A stretch of DNA of 64,000 nt, from assembly GCF_007097365.1 (NCBI RefSeq), contig NZ_VJZR01000002.1:267464-331463 (forward strand). Reading direction: 5' to 3'. The notes beneath the pieces are model-generated. The model saw nothing but the letters and a program-made list of their open reading frames with translations. It did no database searches and had not been told where the DNA came from. The stretch comes from Flavobacterium franklandianum (GTDB taxonomy: Bacteria > Bacteroidota > Bacteroidia > Flavobacteriales > Flavobacteriaceae). The translations under genes and the position numbers were made by a program. This document shows, piece by piece, positions 26,115 through 35,150 of this stretch (positions are counted from its first letter, which is position 1; the number at the start of each line of letters is the position of its first letter).

Positions 26115-26933
26115 TTAATTAGATAAAATTTTGGCAACAATATCATTGATTTCTATGTCTTCTTTAATTTCTTGCAGTACATAGTCTGATTTTTTATAGT
26201 AATAAATTTTCCACTTCTCTTTTTTGTATTCCAATGCGGTAAGGTTTTCGACCCAATCGCCACTGTTTAGATACATCACTTTTCCTTGTTTTGTTTTAAC
26301 TATTTTCTTTTGAGGCATATGAATGTGACCACAAACGACATAACTGTAGTTTTTTTCGATAGCAATTTCGGCTGCAGTAGTTTCAAAATTGGATACAAAG
26401 GCAACTGCTTTTTTTACACTGTTTTTTATGGCTTTCGAAAAACTTCTCTTTTCTCTTCCCAATGAAACTAAAATCCAATTGACAAGACTGTTAATCAAAA
26501 TCAATAAATCATATCCTTTTCCACCCAATTTGGCTAGAATTTTTGCATACCCTTTTGTAGACGAATCGAAGACATCTCCGTGAAAAATCCAGGTTTTCTT
26601 TCCGTCTAAATCCAAGATTAATTTATCAACCAACTCTAGATTTCCTAAAATAAAATCCGAGTATTTTCTTAATGCTTCGTCGTGATTTCCAGTTATGTAA
26701 ACCACACGAGTTCCTGAATTTGACATTTTAATGATATAGCGCAACACCTCCATATGTGATGCTGGAAAATAACGTTTGCTGAAACTCCACATATCAATAA
26801 TGTCACCGTTTAAAACTAAGGTTTTTGGGTTAATGGATTTTAAATAGTGTAGTAATTCTTTGGCGTGACAACCATAAGTTCCAAGGTGAACATCACTTAA
26901 AACCACTAAGGGTATTTTTCGCTTTTGTTTCAT
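26115..26933 (-). CDS. UDP-2,3-diacylglucosamine diphosphatase-like phosphoesterase
   Basis: A 272-residue calcineurin-like metallophosphoesterase. Metal ligands are visible in order: SDVHLG (Asp14, His16), NGDIIDMW (Asp44), GNHDEALRKY near 81-90, FHGDVFD, and CGHIHMPQ. The YRY-independent, W-containing arrangement matches the LpxH-like group that cleaves UDP-2,3-diacylglucosamine in lipid A synthesis. The length is slightly above E. coli LpxH, with a hydrophobic central loop (LLILINSLVNWILVSLG) that could dock on the membrane. Whether it is the main LpxH cannot be decided from this window. Confidence 0.83.
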   Translation of the reverse strand: MKQKRKIPLVVLSDVHLGTYGCHAKELLHYLKSINPKTLVLNGDIIDMWSFSKRYFPASHMEVLRYIIKMSNSGTRVVYITGNHDEALRKYSDFILGNLELVDKLILDLDGKKTWIFHGDVFDSSTKGYAKILAKLGGKGYDLLILINSLVNWILVSLGREKRSFSKAIKNSVKKAVAFVSNFETTAAEIAIEKNYSYVVCGHIHMPQKKIVKTKQGKVMYLNSGDWVENLTALEYKKEKWKIYYYKKSDYVLQEIKEDIEINDIVAKILSN

Positions 26934-26981
26934 ATGATGATATTTATGGCTTTTTTATCGGTCATATGTAATTGCTTTGCC

Positions 26982-27028
26982 TGTTCGCAGAAGCTCGAGT
27001 CACGCATTATTATAGGTGTTGGCGAACA
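26982..27028. repeat. short inverted repeat in intergenic region
   Basis: TGTTCGC at 26982-26988 and GCGAACA at 27022-27028 are exact inverted copies around a 33-base segment that includes CTCGAG. The stretch is less AT-rich than the rest of the spacer. It may be a remnant of an inserted element; it has no coding content. Confidence 0.4.
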
Positions 27029-27162
27029 ATTTAAGGTAGTGCTCATTTCATAAAAAGTTTTTACGAAAGTAAGTGGACAATGTTAGGTGAATGTTTCTTT
27101 AGTATTAAGGTTGAGTTTGTTTATTATCCAAAAATATTTCACGGTCCTTTTGTAAATTTCCT

Positions 27163-27170
27163 TATTTTTG
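27163..27170 (+). promoter_or_regulatory. -7 promoter box placed for a leaderless mRNA
   Basis: TATTTTTG ends four bases before the ATG at 27175, so transcription would begin at about the start codon of the TPR gene. No good -33 TTTG was found. Confidence 0.5.
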
Positions 27171-27174
27171 AACG

Positions 27175-27837
27175 ATGAAAAAATTTTTAACTTTCCTTTT
27201 GTTATTTCCACTCCTAATTTGGTCACAATCCGATTATAGCAAAGCCGAAAAATTATTTGAAGCCAGAAAATACGATCAAGCGCAACCTATTTTTGAAAGT
27301 TTTTTAAAAGAGAATCCTTCGCATTTAAAAACCTTAGAATATTTAGGAGACATTGCGGGTCATCAAAAATCTTGGGATAAAGCCATTGTTTACTACCAAA
27401 AGCTGAAACAATTGAAACCATCCGAAGCCAATTATTATTTCAAATACGGTGGTGTACTTGGAATGAAAGCTAAAGAATCCAATAAATTCAAAGCTCTTGG
27501 GATGATTGGTGAAGTGAAAGAATCCTTCGAAAAAGCGATTGAACTGAATCCAAAACATATCGAAGCGCGTTGGGCTTTGGTTATGATATACATTCAATTG
27601 CCTGGAATTGTTGGTGGTAGTGAAACAAAAGCGATTAAATATTCGAATGAATTGCTTAAATTGTCACCAGTTGATGGTTATTTATCAAGAGGTCAAATCG
27701 ACGAACATTTTAAAAGATTCACTGCTGCAGAACAACAATATAAAAAAGCAATTGCTTCAGGAAGTACAAAAGTTGGCGGACAAATGTTGGACAATTTGTA
27801 TAAAAACAAGATGAAAAAATCTGTAAAAAAGAATTAG
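27175..27837 (+). CDS. exported tetratricopeptide-repeat protein
   Basis: A 220-residue protein with an N-terminal signal peptide (FLTFLLLFPLLIWSQ) and no lipobox, so it is probably periplasmic. Four to five TPR-like helix pairs follow: YSKAEKLFEARKYDQAQPIFESFL, LKTLEYLGDIAGHQKSWDKAIVYYQKL, ESFEKAIELNPKHIEARWAL and FKRFTAAEQQYKKAIASG. It is a likely scaffold for protein contacts. It ends four bases before the mpl start, so translation of the two is probably coupled, which hints at a role in peptidoglycan upkeep. Confidence 0.85.
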   Translation: MKKFLTFLLLFPLLIWSQSDYSKAEKLFEARKYDQAQPIFESFLKENPSHLKTLEYLGDIAGHQKSWDKAIVYYQKLKQLKPSEANYYFKYGGVLGMKAKESNKFKALGMIGEVKESFEKAIELNPKHIEARWALVMIYIQLPGIVGGSETKAIKYSNELLKLSPVDGYLSRGQIDEHFKRFTAAEQQYKKAIASGSTKVGGQMLDNLYKNKMKKSVKKN

Positions 27838-27841
27838 AAAT

Positions 27842-29200
27842 ATGAGAACTCATTTTATTGCCATTGGTGGAAGTGCAATGCACAACTTGGCTTTAGCTTT
27901 ACACAACAAAGGATATCAAGTTACGGGAAGTGACGATGCTATTTTTGAACCATCGAAAACGCGTTTGACCAAAAAAGGAATTTTACCTGCTGAAATGGGT
28001 TGGTTTCCTGAAAAAATTACAACAAATATTGAAGCTATAATTCTTGGAATGCACGCCAAAGCCGATAATCCCGAATTGCTAAAAGCTCAGGAATTGGGAT
28101 TGAAAATTTATTCCTATCCAGAATTTTTATACGAACAATCCAAAAACAAAACCCGCGTGGTTATTGGTGGTTCTCACGGAAAAACGACCATAACTTCGAT
28201 GATTTTGCACGTAATGCATTATCATAATATCGAAGTGGATTATATGGTGGGAGCACAATTGGAAGGTTTTGAAACGATGGTTCATCTTACCGAAGATAAT
28301 GATTTTATCGTTCTCGAAGGCGACGAATATTTGTCTTCGCCAATAGACCGAAGACCTAAATTTCATTTGTATCAGCCCAATATTGCCTTGATTTCCGGAA
28401 TCGCTTGGGATCATATTAATGTTTTTCCAACCTATGATTTCTATGTAGAACAGTTTGAAACTTTTATCGCCAAAATCACCAATGGCGGAATCTTGGTGTA
28501 TAACGAAGAAGATTCAGAAGTAAAACGTGTTGCCGAAGCAGCTTTGAATCCAATTCGAAAAATGCCTTACTCCACTCCAAAATACGAAGTGAAAGACGGT
28601 GTTACACTGTTAGAAACCCCAGAAGGAGCAATGCCAATCGAGGTTTTTGGAGAGCATAACTTGAATAATTTGGCTGGAGCCAAATGGATTTGCCAGAATA
28701 TGGGCGTTGACGAAGCCGATTTTTATGAAGCGATTGCCAGTTTCAAAGGAGCATCCAAACGTTTGGAGAAAATTGCAGAAGGAAAAGGGAAAGTTGCTTA
28801 CAAAGATTTCGCCCATTCGCCAAGCAAAGTAGCAGCAACCACAAAAGCCGTAAAAGAACAATATCCAAATAGAACTTTAGTAGCTTGTTTGGAATTGCAC
28901 ACTTACAGCAGTTTGAATGCCGAATTCCTAAAAGAATACGAAGGTGCATTGGAACATGCCGATGTTGCTGTAGTTTTTTATTCGCCAGATGCAGTAAAAA
29001 TTAAGCAATTGGAAGAAGTGACTTATGAGCAAATAGCCAAAGCCTTCAACAGAGAAGATTTGATTATTTATACGAATCCAAAAGATTTTAAAGACTATCT
29101 TTTCAGTCTCAATTTCGATAACTCCGCTTTGTTATTGATGAGTTCCGGAAATTATGGCGGATTGAATTTTGATGAGGTAAAAGAATTAGTAATCAAATAG
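27842..29200 (+). CDS. mpl: UDP-N-acetylmuramate:L-alanyl-gamma-D-glutamyl-meso-diaminopimelate ligase
   Basis: A 452-residue Mur-ligase-family enzyme (EC 6.3.2.45) that joins recovered tripeptide to UDP-MurNAc for peptidoglycan recycling. The N-terminal Rossmann loop HFIAIGGSAMHNLALAL, the ATP loop GGSHGKTT near residues 107-115, the central EGDEYLSSPIDRRPKF and the C-terminal KDFAHSPSKV are as expected for Mpl rather than MurC. It is the second gene of a transcript with the TPR gene. Confidence 0.9.
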   Translation: MRTHFIAIGGSAMHNLALALHNKGYQVTGSDDAIFEPSKTRLTKKGILPAEMGWFPEKITTNIEAIILGMHAKADNPELLKAQELGLKIYSYPEFLYEQSKNKTRVVIGGSHGKTTITSMILHVMHYHNIEVDYMVGAQLEGFETMVHLTEDNDFIVLEGDEYLSSPIDRRPKFHLYQPNIALISGIAWDHINVFPTYDFYVEQFETFIAKITNGGILVYNEEDSEVKRVAEAALNPIRKMPYSTPKYEVKDGVTLLETPEGAMPIEVFGEHNLNNLAGAKWICQNMGVDEADFYEAIASFKGASKRLEKIAEGKGKVAYKDFAHSPSKVAATTKAVKEQYPNRTLVACLELHTYSSLNAEFLKEYEGALEHADVAVVFYSPDAVKIKQLEEVTYEQIAKAFNREDLIIYTNPKDFKDYLFSLNFDNSALLLMSSGNYGGLNFDEVKELVIK

Positions 29201-29257
29201 CAGGTTTCAGATGGCAGTTTAGCAACTACCTGAAATTTGCAAACTGCAAACTAAAAT

Positions 29258-29950
29258 ATGGAACAAACTAATTTCCCCATAACGAATTGGTCCGAAGACG
29301 ATAAACCACGCGAAAAACTGATGCTGAAAGGCAAAAGTGCTTTGAGCGATGCGGAGTTGATTGCCATTTTGATAGGTTCTGGAAGCCGGAACGAATCGGC
29401 GGTGGGATTGAGTAAAAGGATTTTGGCAAGTGTCGATAACAATTTGAATGCGTTGGGAAAATTAACGCTTTCGCAATTGATGAATTTCAAGGGAATTGGG
29501 GAGGCCAAAGCCATTTCGATTATGGCTGCAATGGAATTGGGAAGACGAAGAAGGGCAGAAGATGCGGTCGAATTGAAGAAAATTACCTCCAGCAAAATGA
29601 TTTTTGAGTTGATGCAACCCATCATTGGCGAACTCCCGCACGAAGAATTTTGGGTTTTGTATTTGAACAATTCGAACAAAGTGCTTTCGAAATCGCAGCA
29701 GGGCAAGGGCGGAATCACCGGAACGATGGTCGACGTTCGATTGGTTTTTAAAACCGCACTCGAATTGAGTGCAACTGCATTAATTTTGTGTCACAACCAT
29801 CCTTCGGGAACTTTGACTCCTAGCGATGCCGACAAGCAAATCACACGAAAACTAAAAGCTGCTGGACAAAATATGGACATTCAGGTTTTGGATCATCTTA
29901 TTATTACCGAAAATGGATTTTACAGTTTTAATGACGAAGGAATTTTTTAA
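29258..29950 (+). CDS. radC: RadC family protein (JAB1/MPN domain)
   Basis: A 230-residue RadC. The N-terminal part has a helix-hairpin-helix type region (LMNFKGIGEAKAISIMAAMELGRR). The JAB metalloprotease-like motif is intact: HNHPSGTLTPSDAD near residues 178-191, with EEFWVLYLN before it. The historical DNA-repair role is disputed, and the activity is unknown. It follows mpl after 57 bases, which include two GCAAACT units. Confidence 0.92.
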   Translation: MEQTNFPITNWSEDDKPREKLMLKGKSALSDAELIAILIGSGSRNESAVGLSKRILASVDNNLNALGKLTLSQLMNFKGIGEAKAISIMAAMELGRRRRAEDAVELKKITSSKMIFELMQPIIGELPHEEFWVLYLNNSNKVLSKSQQGKGGITGTMVDVRLVFKTALELSATALILCHNHPSGTLTPSDADKQITRKLKAAGQNMDIQVLDHLIITENGFYSFNDEGIF

Positions 29951-29962
29951 GAAATAAACACA

Positions 29963-30649
29963 ATGAACAACAATATTACAGACGTCTTTTTTGATTTGGA
30001 TCACACACTTTGGGATTTCGAAAAAAACTCGGCATTGGCCTTTGAAACCGTTTTTAAAATGCAGAAATTAGAATTGGATATGAGTAAATTCCTCCATTTT
30101 TATGTACCCATAAACCGAGAATATTGGGAAAGATACCGTAAAGATGAAATTTCCCAAAAAGAATTGCGTTATGGCAGATTGAAAGATACTTTTGACTTGG
30201 TAGAATACGCAGTTTCAGATGATTTAGTTGAATTATTGTCGGTTGAATACATTCATTTTTTACCAAAATTCAACCACTTATTCGAAGGGACGATTGAAAT
30301 ATTGGATTATTTGAAGCCAAATTATAATTTGCATATAATCACGAATGGTTTTGCTGAAATTCAAGAAAACAAATTGAACAATTCGTATATTACACATTAT
30401 TTTAAAAGTATCACCAATTCAGAAATGGCGGGAGTTAAAAAGCCAAATTCCCTTATTTTTGACTATGCTTTAAATTTAGCAAAAACTACAAAAGAAAACA
30501 GTATTATGATTGGAGATTGTATTGAAGCCGATGTTCAAGGAGCTTTGGATGCTGGATTGGATGCTATTTTGTTCAATGAAAATAATACATTCGTAAAAGA
30601 AAATATAAAGCAAGTGAACCATTTATTAGAATTAAAAAAATATTTATAA
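29963..30649 (+). CDS. YjjG-family HAD nucleotidase
   Basis: A 228-residue HAD-superfamily phosphatase: motif I FFDLDHTLWD near residues 9-18, motif II in IITNG, motif III Lys in GVKKPNSLIF, and motif IV MIGDCIEADVQGA. The cap is the C1 helical type. FDLDHTLWDFEKNS is characteristic of the YjjG/YfnB group, which removes phosphate from non-canonical pyrimidine nucleotides. It starts 12 bases after radC, probably on the same transcript. Confidence 0.87.
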   Translation: MNNNITDVFFDLDHTLWDFEKNSALAFETVFKMQKLELDMSKFLHFYVPINREYWERYRKDEISQKELRYGRLKDTFDLVEYAVSDDLVELLSVEYIHFLPKFNHLFEGTIEILDYLKPNYNLHIITNGFAEIQENKLNNSYITHYFKSITNSEMAGVKKPNSLIFDYALNLAKTTKENSIMIGDCIEADVQGALDAGLDAILFNENNTFVKENIKQVNHLLELKKYL

Positions 30650-30748
30650 AATTATGAAATCGCCCCTAAACGCAAGTTTGTCAAAGCAAACACCAATAAT
30701 TAAAAGGCGATACCATATTTGACCACTGAAAAATTAAAATTTACAAAT

Positions 30749-31582
30749 ATGAAAACAAGAATCCTATTCCTGATGTTATTTATGGCGAGCTACGGTTTTT
30801 CGCAAACGGTCAATGATTATATAGCGGTAGTTATTCCAATGCGATATGAACTTCAAAAAACAGAAAATCAGTATCGACTTCAAACACTTACTAAAATTAA
30901 TTTGCAAAAAGCTGGTTTTCAAGCTTTTTATGCTACAGAAACCATTCCGGCAGAAATTACAGATCGTTGTAGTCTTTTGTATCTTGATTTAGTAAAAGAT
31001 AGTGGTTTCTTGGTTACGAAACTTTATGTAACATTTAAAGACTGTTATGGTACAATAGTTTTTCAATCTGCCACAGGAAAAAGCAGAGAGAAAGAGTTTG
31101 AAGCTGCCTATTCTGAAGCTTTAAACAATGCATTTAATAATGTTTATGCCTTGAATTATACCTATAACGGAAATACTAACTTTGCCCCAAAAGCTCGTAT
31201 TACTGCTCAATCTCTTCCTGTTGTAACAGCACCTTCAGTTGTAGTTCCTGCCCCTTCAGTTCCAGCAGTAGCCGTAATTCCAGCAGCATCATCATCAGTA
31301 GCTGTTCCAGTTATAGCAGCATCAACATCTAAAAGTGAAACTAAATCTTCCGAAATTAATAGTTCAGATTTACTATATGCACAACCCACTTCTTACGGTT
31401 ATCAACTGATTGACAGCGAACCGAAAGTAGTTATGAAAGTTTATAAAACTTCAAATCCAGCCAGTTTTATGGCTAAAAAAGGGGATATTCAAGGTGCTTT
31501 AGTTTCTAAAGATAATCAGTGGTTTTTTGAATATTATCAAAATGATAAATTAGTTTCCGAAAAAATAGACGTTAAGTTTTAG
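30749..31582 (+). CDS. exported protein of unknown function
   Basis: About 277 residues with a signal peptide (ILFLMLFMASYGFSQ), then an N-terminal domain (DYIAVVIPMRYELQKTENQYRLQTLTKINL, with YLDLVKDSG and FKDCYGTIVFQSATGKSREKEFEAAYSEALNNAF), a linker rich in Ala, Val, Pro and Ser near 160-205, and a short C-terminal domain (YGYQLIDSEPKVVMKVYKTSNPASFMAKKGDIQGALV). No family was recognised. An ATG at 30719 would add ten residues, but the signal peptide starts cleanly at 30749. It ends at a strong terminator. Confidence 0.78.
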   Translation: MKTRILFLMLFMASYGFSQTVNDYIAVVIPMRYELQKTENQYRLQTLTKINLQKAGFQAFYATETIPAEITDRCSLLYLDLVKDSGFLVTKLYVTFKDCYGTIVFQSATGKSREKEFEAAYSEALNNAFNNVYALNYTYNGNTNFAPKARITAQSLPVVTAPSVVVPAPSVPAVAVIPAASSSVAVPVIAASTSKSETKSSEINSSDLLYAQPTSYGYQLIDSEPKVVMKVYKTSNPASFMAKKGDIQGALVSKDNQWFFEYYQNDKLVSEKIDVKF

Positions 31583-31627
31583 TTCAGATTTCAGATTTCA
31601 GATTAAGATTGTTAAACATCTATGTAG

Positions 31628-31674
31628 AAAAAACGAAAACGTCTTGATTTCTTAAGACGTTTTCGTTTTTTTTT
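31628..31674 (+). terminator. strong rho-independent terminator
   Basis: A perfect 12-bp stem (31634-31645 with 31654-31665), extended by an A6/T6 base pairing, an 8-base loop and nine T. It closes the transcript of the exported protein gene. Confidence 0.85.
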
Positions 31675-31751
31675 GCTACCTGCTACCTGCTACCTGCTAC
31701 CTGCTACCTGCTACCTGCTACCTGCTGCCTGCTACCTGCTACCTGCTACCT
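31675..31751. repeat. tandem heptamer array (GCTACCT x 11)
   Basis: Eleven direct copies of GCTACCT, ten identical and one GCTGCCT (31724-31730). Two further copies at 31891-31904 resume after the palindromic element that follows, so the array was split by it. There are no spacers and no coding frame. Confidence 0.93.
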
Positions 31752-31754
31752 GCT

Positions 31755-31889
31755 CAATGTCATTAAGTTAAGGGGTTTTGTCGATGATTTTGTCATTCTG
31801 ACGAAGGAGGAATCTCGTGTTAGTTGCTCACGTTTGTTGAGATTCTTCCTTCGTCAGAATGACAAATAAAGCTTAACTTAATGACATTG
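31755..31889. mobile_element. 135-bp palindromic MITE-like element
   Basis: Perfect 18-bp terminal inverted repeats (31755-31772 and 31872-31889) enclose a second, 26-bp inverted pair (31791-31816 and 31839-31864, one mismatch) around a 22-base centre. It has no coding capacity. It sits inside the GCTACCT heptamer array, with array units on both sides, which indicates insertion. A single arm of the inner type occurs at 10814-10839. The RNA could fold into one long hairpin. I name no family for it. Confidence 0.75.
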
Positions 31890-31907
31890 TGCTACCTGCT
31901 ACCTGAT

Positions 31908-33185
31908 TTAATACCCATATTTATCTTTCCAACGGTTTTTTAAAAATTCTCTGGTTGAATTTTCTCTCGAATTGTTTCCGGGATTATAAAGAACTGTTTC
32001 TTTTACAGCATCAGGCAGAAATTCCTGTTCAGCAAAATTATTGGCATAATCGTGTGAATATTTATACTCTTGGCCATAACCCAATTCTTTCATCAACTTG
32101 GTTGGAGCGTTTCGCAAATGAATAGGAACAGGCAAATCGCCCGTTTGTTTGACCAATTGTTGTGCCGTTCCAATTGCTAAATAGGAAGCATTACTTTTGG
32201 GTGAAGTCGCCAAGTAAACAGCACATTGGCTCAAAATAATTCTGCTTTCGGGATAACCAATTATGGCAACAGCCTGAAAAGTATTATTGGCCATAATAAA
32301 AGCCGTTGGATTGGCATTTCCTATGTCTTCACTGGATAAAATCAACATTCGCCTGGCGATAAATTTTACATCTTCGCCACCTTCAATCATTCGAGCCAGC
32401 CAATACACCGCACCGTTGGGATCACTACCTCGAATCGATTTTATAAAAGCCGATACAATATCGTAATGCTGTTCTCCACTTTTGTCATACAAAACCGTAT
32501 TTTGTTGCACTAATTCAAAAACTCGGTCGTTTGTGATTTCAATTTCGTCTTCATCCGAAGCGTTTACGACCAATTCGAAAATATTCAATAGTTTGCGTCC
32601 ATCGCCGCCGGAAAGTCGCAATAGCGCTTCTGTTTCGGTTAGTTTTATGTTTTTTGTTGCCAAAAATTTGTCCGTTTTCAAAGCGCGGTGCAATAAAGTT
32701 TCTAAATCGTCTTTGGTAAACGCATTTAAAATATATACTTGACAACGAGATAATAAAGCGGGAATTACCTCAAAACTCGGGTTTTCAGTAGTCGCACCAA
32801 TTAGGGTTATCCAGCCTTTTTCGACCGCAGCCAATAGGGAATCTTGTTGCGATTTACTGAAACGATGAATCTCGTCTATAAATAGAATTGGGTTTTTGGT
32901 AGTGAAAAGCCCGCCACTTTGTTTGGCTTTTTCGATAACGTCACGAATGTCTTTTACTCCCGAATTGATAGCACTCAAAATATAAAAAGGACGTTTCGAT
33001 TCTTGGGCAATGATTTGTGCTAATGTTGTTTTTCCGGTTCCTGGAGGTCCCCAAAAAATGAGCGAAGGAATTATTCCTTTCGCGATTTGTTGTGTCAATG
33101 AACCATTTGGGCCAACCAAATGCAATTGACTTATGTAATCTTCTAATTTTTGTGGACGTATACGTTCTGCCAGAGGTGCTTCCAT
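31908..33185 (-). CDS. rarA: replication-associated recombination protein A (AAA ATPase)
   Basis: A 425-residue RarA/MgsA protein, an AAA+ ATPase related to clamp loaders that acts at stalled replication forks. Walker [10 protein letters not shown] is at residues 46-54, Walker B FIDEIHRF near 105, sensor I in [11 protein letters not shown], and the C-terminal tetramerization region has SEDIGNANP and [11 protein letters not shown]. Full length for the family. A minus-strand TAAATTTG lies about 50 bases upstream. Confidence 0.95.
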   Translation of the reverse strand: MEAPLAERIRPQKLEDYISQLHLVGPNGSLTQQIAKGIIPSLIFWGPPGTGKTTLAQIIAQESKRPFYILSAINSGVKDIRDVIEKAKQSGGLFTTKNPILFIDEIHRFSKSQQDSLLAAVEKGWITLIGATTENPSFEVIPALLSRCQVYILNAFTKDDLETLLHRALKTDKFLATKNIKLTETEALLRLSGGDGRKLLNIFELVVNASDEDEIEITNDRVFELVQQNTVLYDKSGEQHYDIVSAFIKSIRGSDPNGAVYWLARMIEGGEDVKFIARRMLILSSEDIGNANPTAFIMANNTFQAVAIIGYPESRIILSQCAVYLATSPKSNASYLAIGTAQQLVKQTGDLPVPIHLRNAPTKLMKELGYGQEYKYSHDYANNFAEQEFLPDAVKETVLYNPGNNSRENSTREFLKNRWKDKYGY

Positions 33186-33237
33186 TTCTTGGTTATTCGT
33201 TTAATCGGTTAGTTGTTTAATCGAAATTTTGAACCTT

Positions 33238-33245
33238 CAAATTTA
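33238..33245 (-). promoter_or_regulatory. possible -7 promoter box for rarA
   Basis: TAAATTTG on the minus strand matches TANNTTTG and gives a leader of about 45 bases. No TTTG at normal spacing. Confidence 0.35.
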
Positions 33246-33397
33246 TGATTTTGCAATTAGAAATCTTAGATATTCTGATAAACTTATTTTGTCTGTTTTC
33301 TATTCTCTTTTTAGAATATGACAAAATAGCACTAAATTGCTTTTGGATACATTTTTGAGTAAATCTAAAATCAGAACTCTAAACTCTAAAATTTTCG

Positions 33398-34168
33398 ATG
33401 AACGACAATCAATTCAAATATTCCAATTCCGTTATTGCATTACCACTTTTTTTTGTGTGGTTCTTGTGGTTTGTGTATTGGCTGCAAATCAAATTTGATT
33501 TTGATTTTTTCGAATATGGAATTTATCCTAGAACAGTATCAGGATTGCAGGGAGTTTTTTTTAGTTCTTTTATTCATTCTGATTTGCAACATTTATACAA
33601 TAATTCAATTCCATTATTGATTTTGTTGGCCGCTTTGAAATATTTTTATTCAAAACAAACTTATGCTGTTGTTGGATTTGGGATTGTATTTTCTGGAATT
33701 ATTACTTGGATAATTGGCAGAGATAATTATCACATTGGCGCCAGCAGTTTGATTTATGTTTTTGTCAGTTTTATTTTTTTTAAAGGAATTCAAACCAAGT
33801 ATTATCGTTTGGTTGCTTTGTCTTTGACAGTGGTTATGGTTTATGGAGGCTTGGTTTGGTATATTTTTCCAAAAGTGGACGAGCAAATTTCTTGGGAAGG
33901 TCATTTGGCGGGATTGATAACAGGTTTTGCACTTTCGTTATTTTACAAAACGCCAGAATATAAAAAGATTATTAAATACAATTGGGAGCATCCTGATTTT
34001 GATCCGATGGAGGATAAGTTTATGCAACGATTTGATGAAAACGGCAATTTTGTTAATCTTCCAATCATTGAGCCAGAAGAAGAATTTCCATCTTATTATT
34101 CTTCAAATTTGTCTGTTGATTACACAATTGTTGAAAACGAAAAAAATGAATCAAAACCGGAGCCTTGA
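33398..34168 (+). CDS. rhomboid family intramembrane serine protease
   Basis: A 256-residue membrane protein with six hydrophobic segments. The rhomboid dyad is visible: the serine in GASSLIY near residue 115, and the histidine in WEGHLAGLITGF near 168, with the HLYNNSIPLLIL helix holding the conserved asparagines. It should cleave membrane-spanning substrates in the inner membrane; substrates are unknown. An acidic cytosolic tail of about 70 residues follows the last helix (FMQRFDENGNFVNLPIIEPEEEFP). Two AACTCTA heptamers lie just upstream. Confidence 0.88.
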   Translation: MNDNQFKYSNSVIALPLFFVWFLWFVYWLQIKFDFDFFEYGIYPRTVSGLQGVFFSSFIHSDLQHLYNNSIPLLILLAALKYFYSKQTYAVVGFGIVFSGIITWIIGRDNYHIGASSLIYVFVSFIFFKGIQTKYYRLVALSLTVVMVYGGLVWYIFPKVDEQISWEGHLAGLITGFALSLFYKTPEYKKIIKYNWEHPDFDPMEDKFMQRFDENGNFVNLPIIEPEEEFPSYYSSNLSVDYTIVENEKNESKPEP

Positions 34169-34222
34169 TTCATTTTCTAATATTTGTAAAATCTGCAACC
34201 TGCAATCTGAGATCTGTATTCT

Positions 34223-34957
34223 CTAACTTCTCTGTCTAACGGCTTCATATAAAAAAGCACCACAAGCTACGGAGACATTCAGCGAACCTATTGTTCCGAA
34301 CATTGGTAATTTAGCTTTTTCGTCTACAATTTTAAGAACTGATGGATTGATCCCTCTATCTTCAGAGCCCATAATGATAGCAACGCCTTCTTTTAAATCG
34401 ATGTCATAAATATTTTGGTCCGTTTTTTCAGTGGCGGCAACAGTTTTAATTCCTGAACCTTGCAAGTAAAAAATAGCATCTTTGATGTGTTCTACTTTGC
34501 AAATGGGCACATTGAACACAGCACCTGCCGAAGTTTTTACGGTGTCACCATTTACGGGAGCTGATCCTGCTTTTTGAACAATGATTCCGTTTACACCTGT
34601 GCATTCGGCAGTTCTGATAATGGCGCCAAAATTACGAGCATCTGATATTTGATCTAAAATTAAAAACAAAGGTACTTTTCCTGATTCAACAGTAGCTTCT
34701 ACTAAGTGCTCTAAGTCAATAAAGCCTATAGGAGAAATTGATGCCACAGCACCTTGATGATTATTGGGTGTTAAACGATTTAATTTTTCAACTGGAACAT
34801 AAGAGAAATTCACGTTGGCTCGTTTCATAACTTTCATCAAATCTTTCATCAATTCGCCTGAAATTTCTTTTTGTATAAATACTTTATCGACTTCTTTTCC
34901 TGCTTGAATTGCCTCAACAATGGCTCTAATTCCAAATATTAAATGTTCTTTTTCCAT
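34223..34957 (-). CDS. rlmB: 23S rRNA (guanosine-2'-O)-methyltransferase RlmB
   Basis: A 244-residue SpoU/TrmH-type methyltransferase. The N-terminal L30e-like substrate domain (LIFGIRAIVEAIQAGKEVDKVFIQ) leads to the knotted SAM domain: LDQISDARNFGAIIRTAECTGVNGIIV, IMGSEDRGINPSVLKI and LPMFGTIGSLNVSVACGAFLYEA, the three classical motifs. It modifies the peptidyl-transferase loop of 23S rRNA (G2251 in E. coli). The last codons (VRQRS) coincide with a GTTAGAC-type heptad region shared with the spacer downstream. Confidence 0.93.
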   Translation of the reverse strand: MEKEHLIFGIRAIVEAIQAGKEVDKVFIQKEISGELMKDLMKVMKRANVNFSYVPVEKLNRLTPNNHQGAVASISPIGFIDLEHLVEATVESGKVPLFLILDQISDARNFGAIIRTAECTGVNGIIVQKAGSAPVNGDTVKTSAGAVFNVPICKVEHIKDAIFYLQGSGIKTVAATEKTDQNIYDIDLKEGVAIIMGSEDRGINPSVLKIVDEKAKLPMFGTIGSLNVSVACGAFLYEAVRQRS

Positions 34958-34961
34958 GGTA

Positions 34962-34969
34962 CAAAGATA
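34962..34969 (-). promoter_or_regulatory. -7 promoter box placed for a leaderless rlmB mRNA
   Basis: TATCTTTG on the minus strand is followed by TACC and then the rlmB ATG, a four-base gap. The same spacing is seen at 15471 and 27175. Confidence 0.5.
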
Positions 34970-35150
34970 GTTTATGTTTCAGAATTTAAGTAATGATAAT
35001 AAAAATTCTTGTTGTTTTAGATATTATCATTAAATCAGGAATAATTTGAATTTTTTCTTTCGTAAAGTGATTGTTTTCTGTTAAATGTATTGATATTGAA
35101 TAATTATTATAAAAAATTAAATTATGTTTGTAGACAAAATTTTTATAAAT

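Noticed and set aside
31207..31389. A minus-strand open frame over the Ala/Val/Pro/Ser linker
   Set aside because: It is the antisense of a low-complexity linker in the real plus-strand gene and has no start context or family resemblance.
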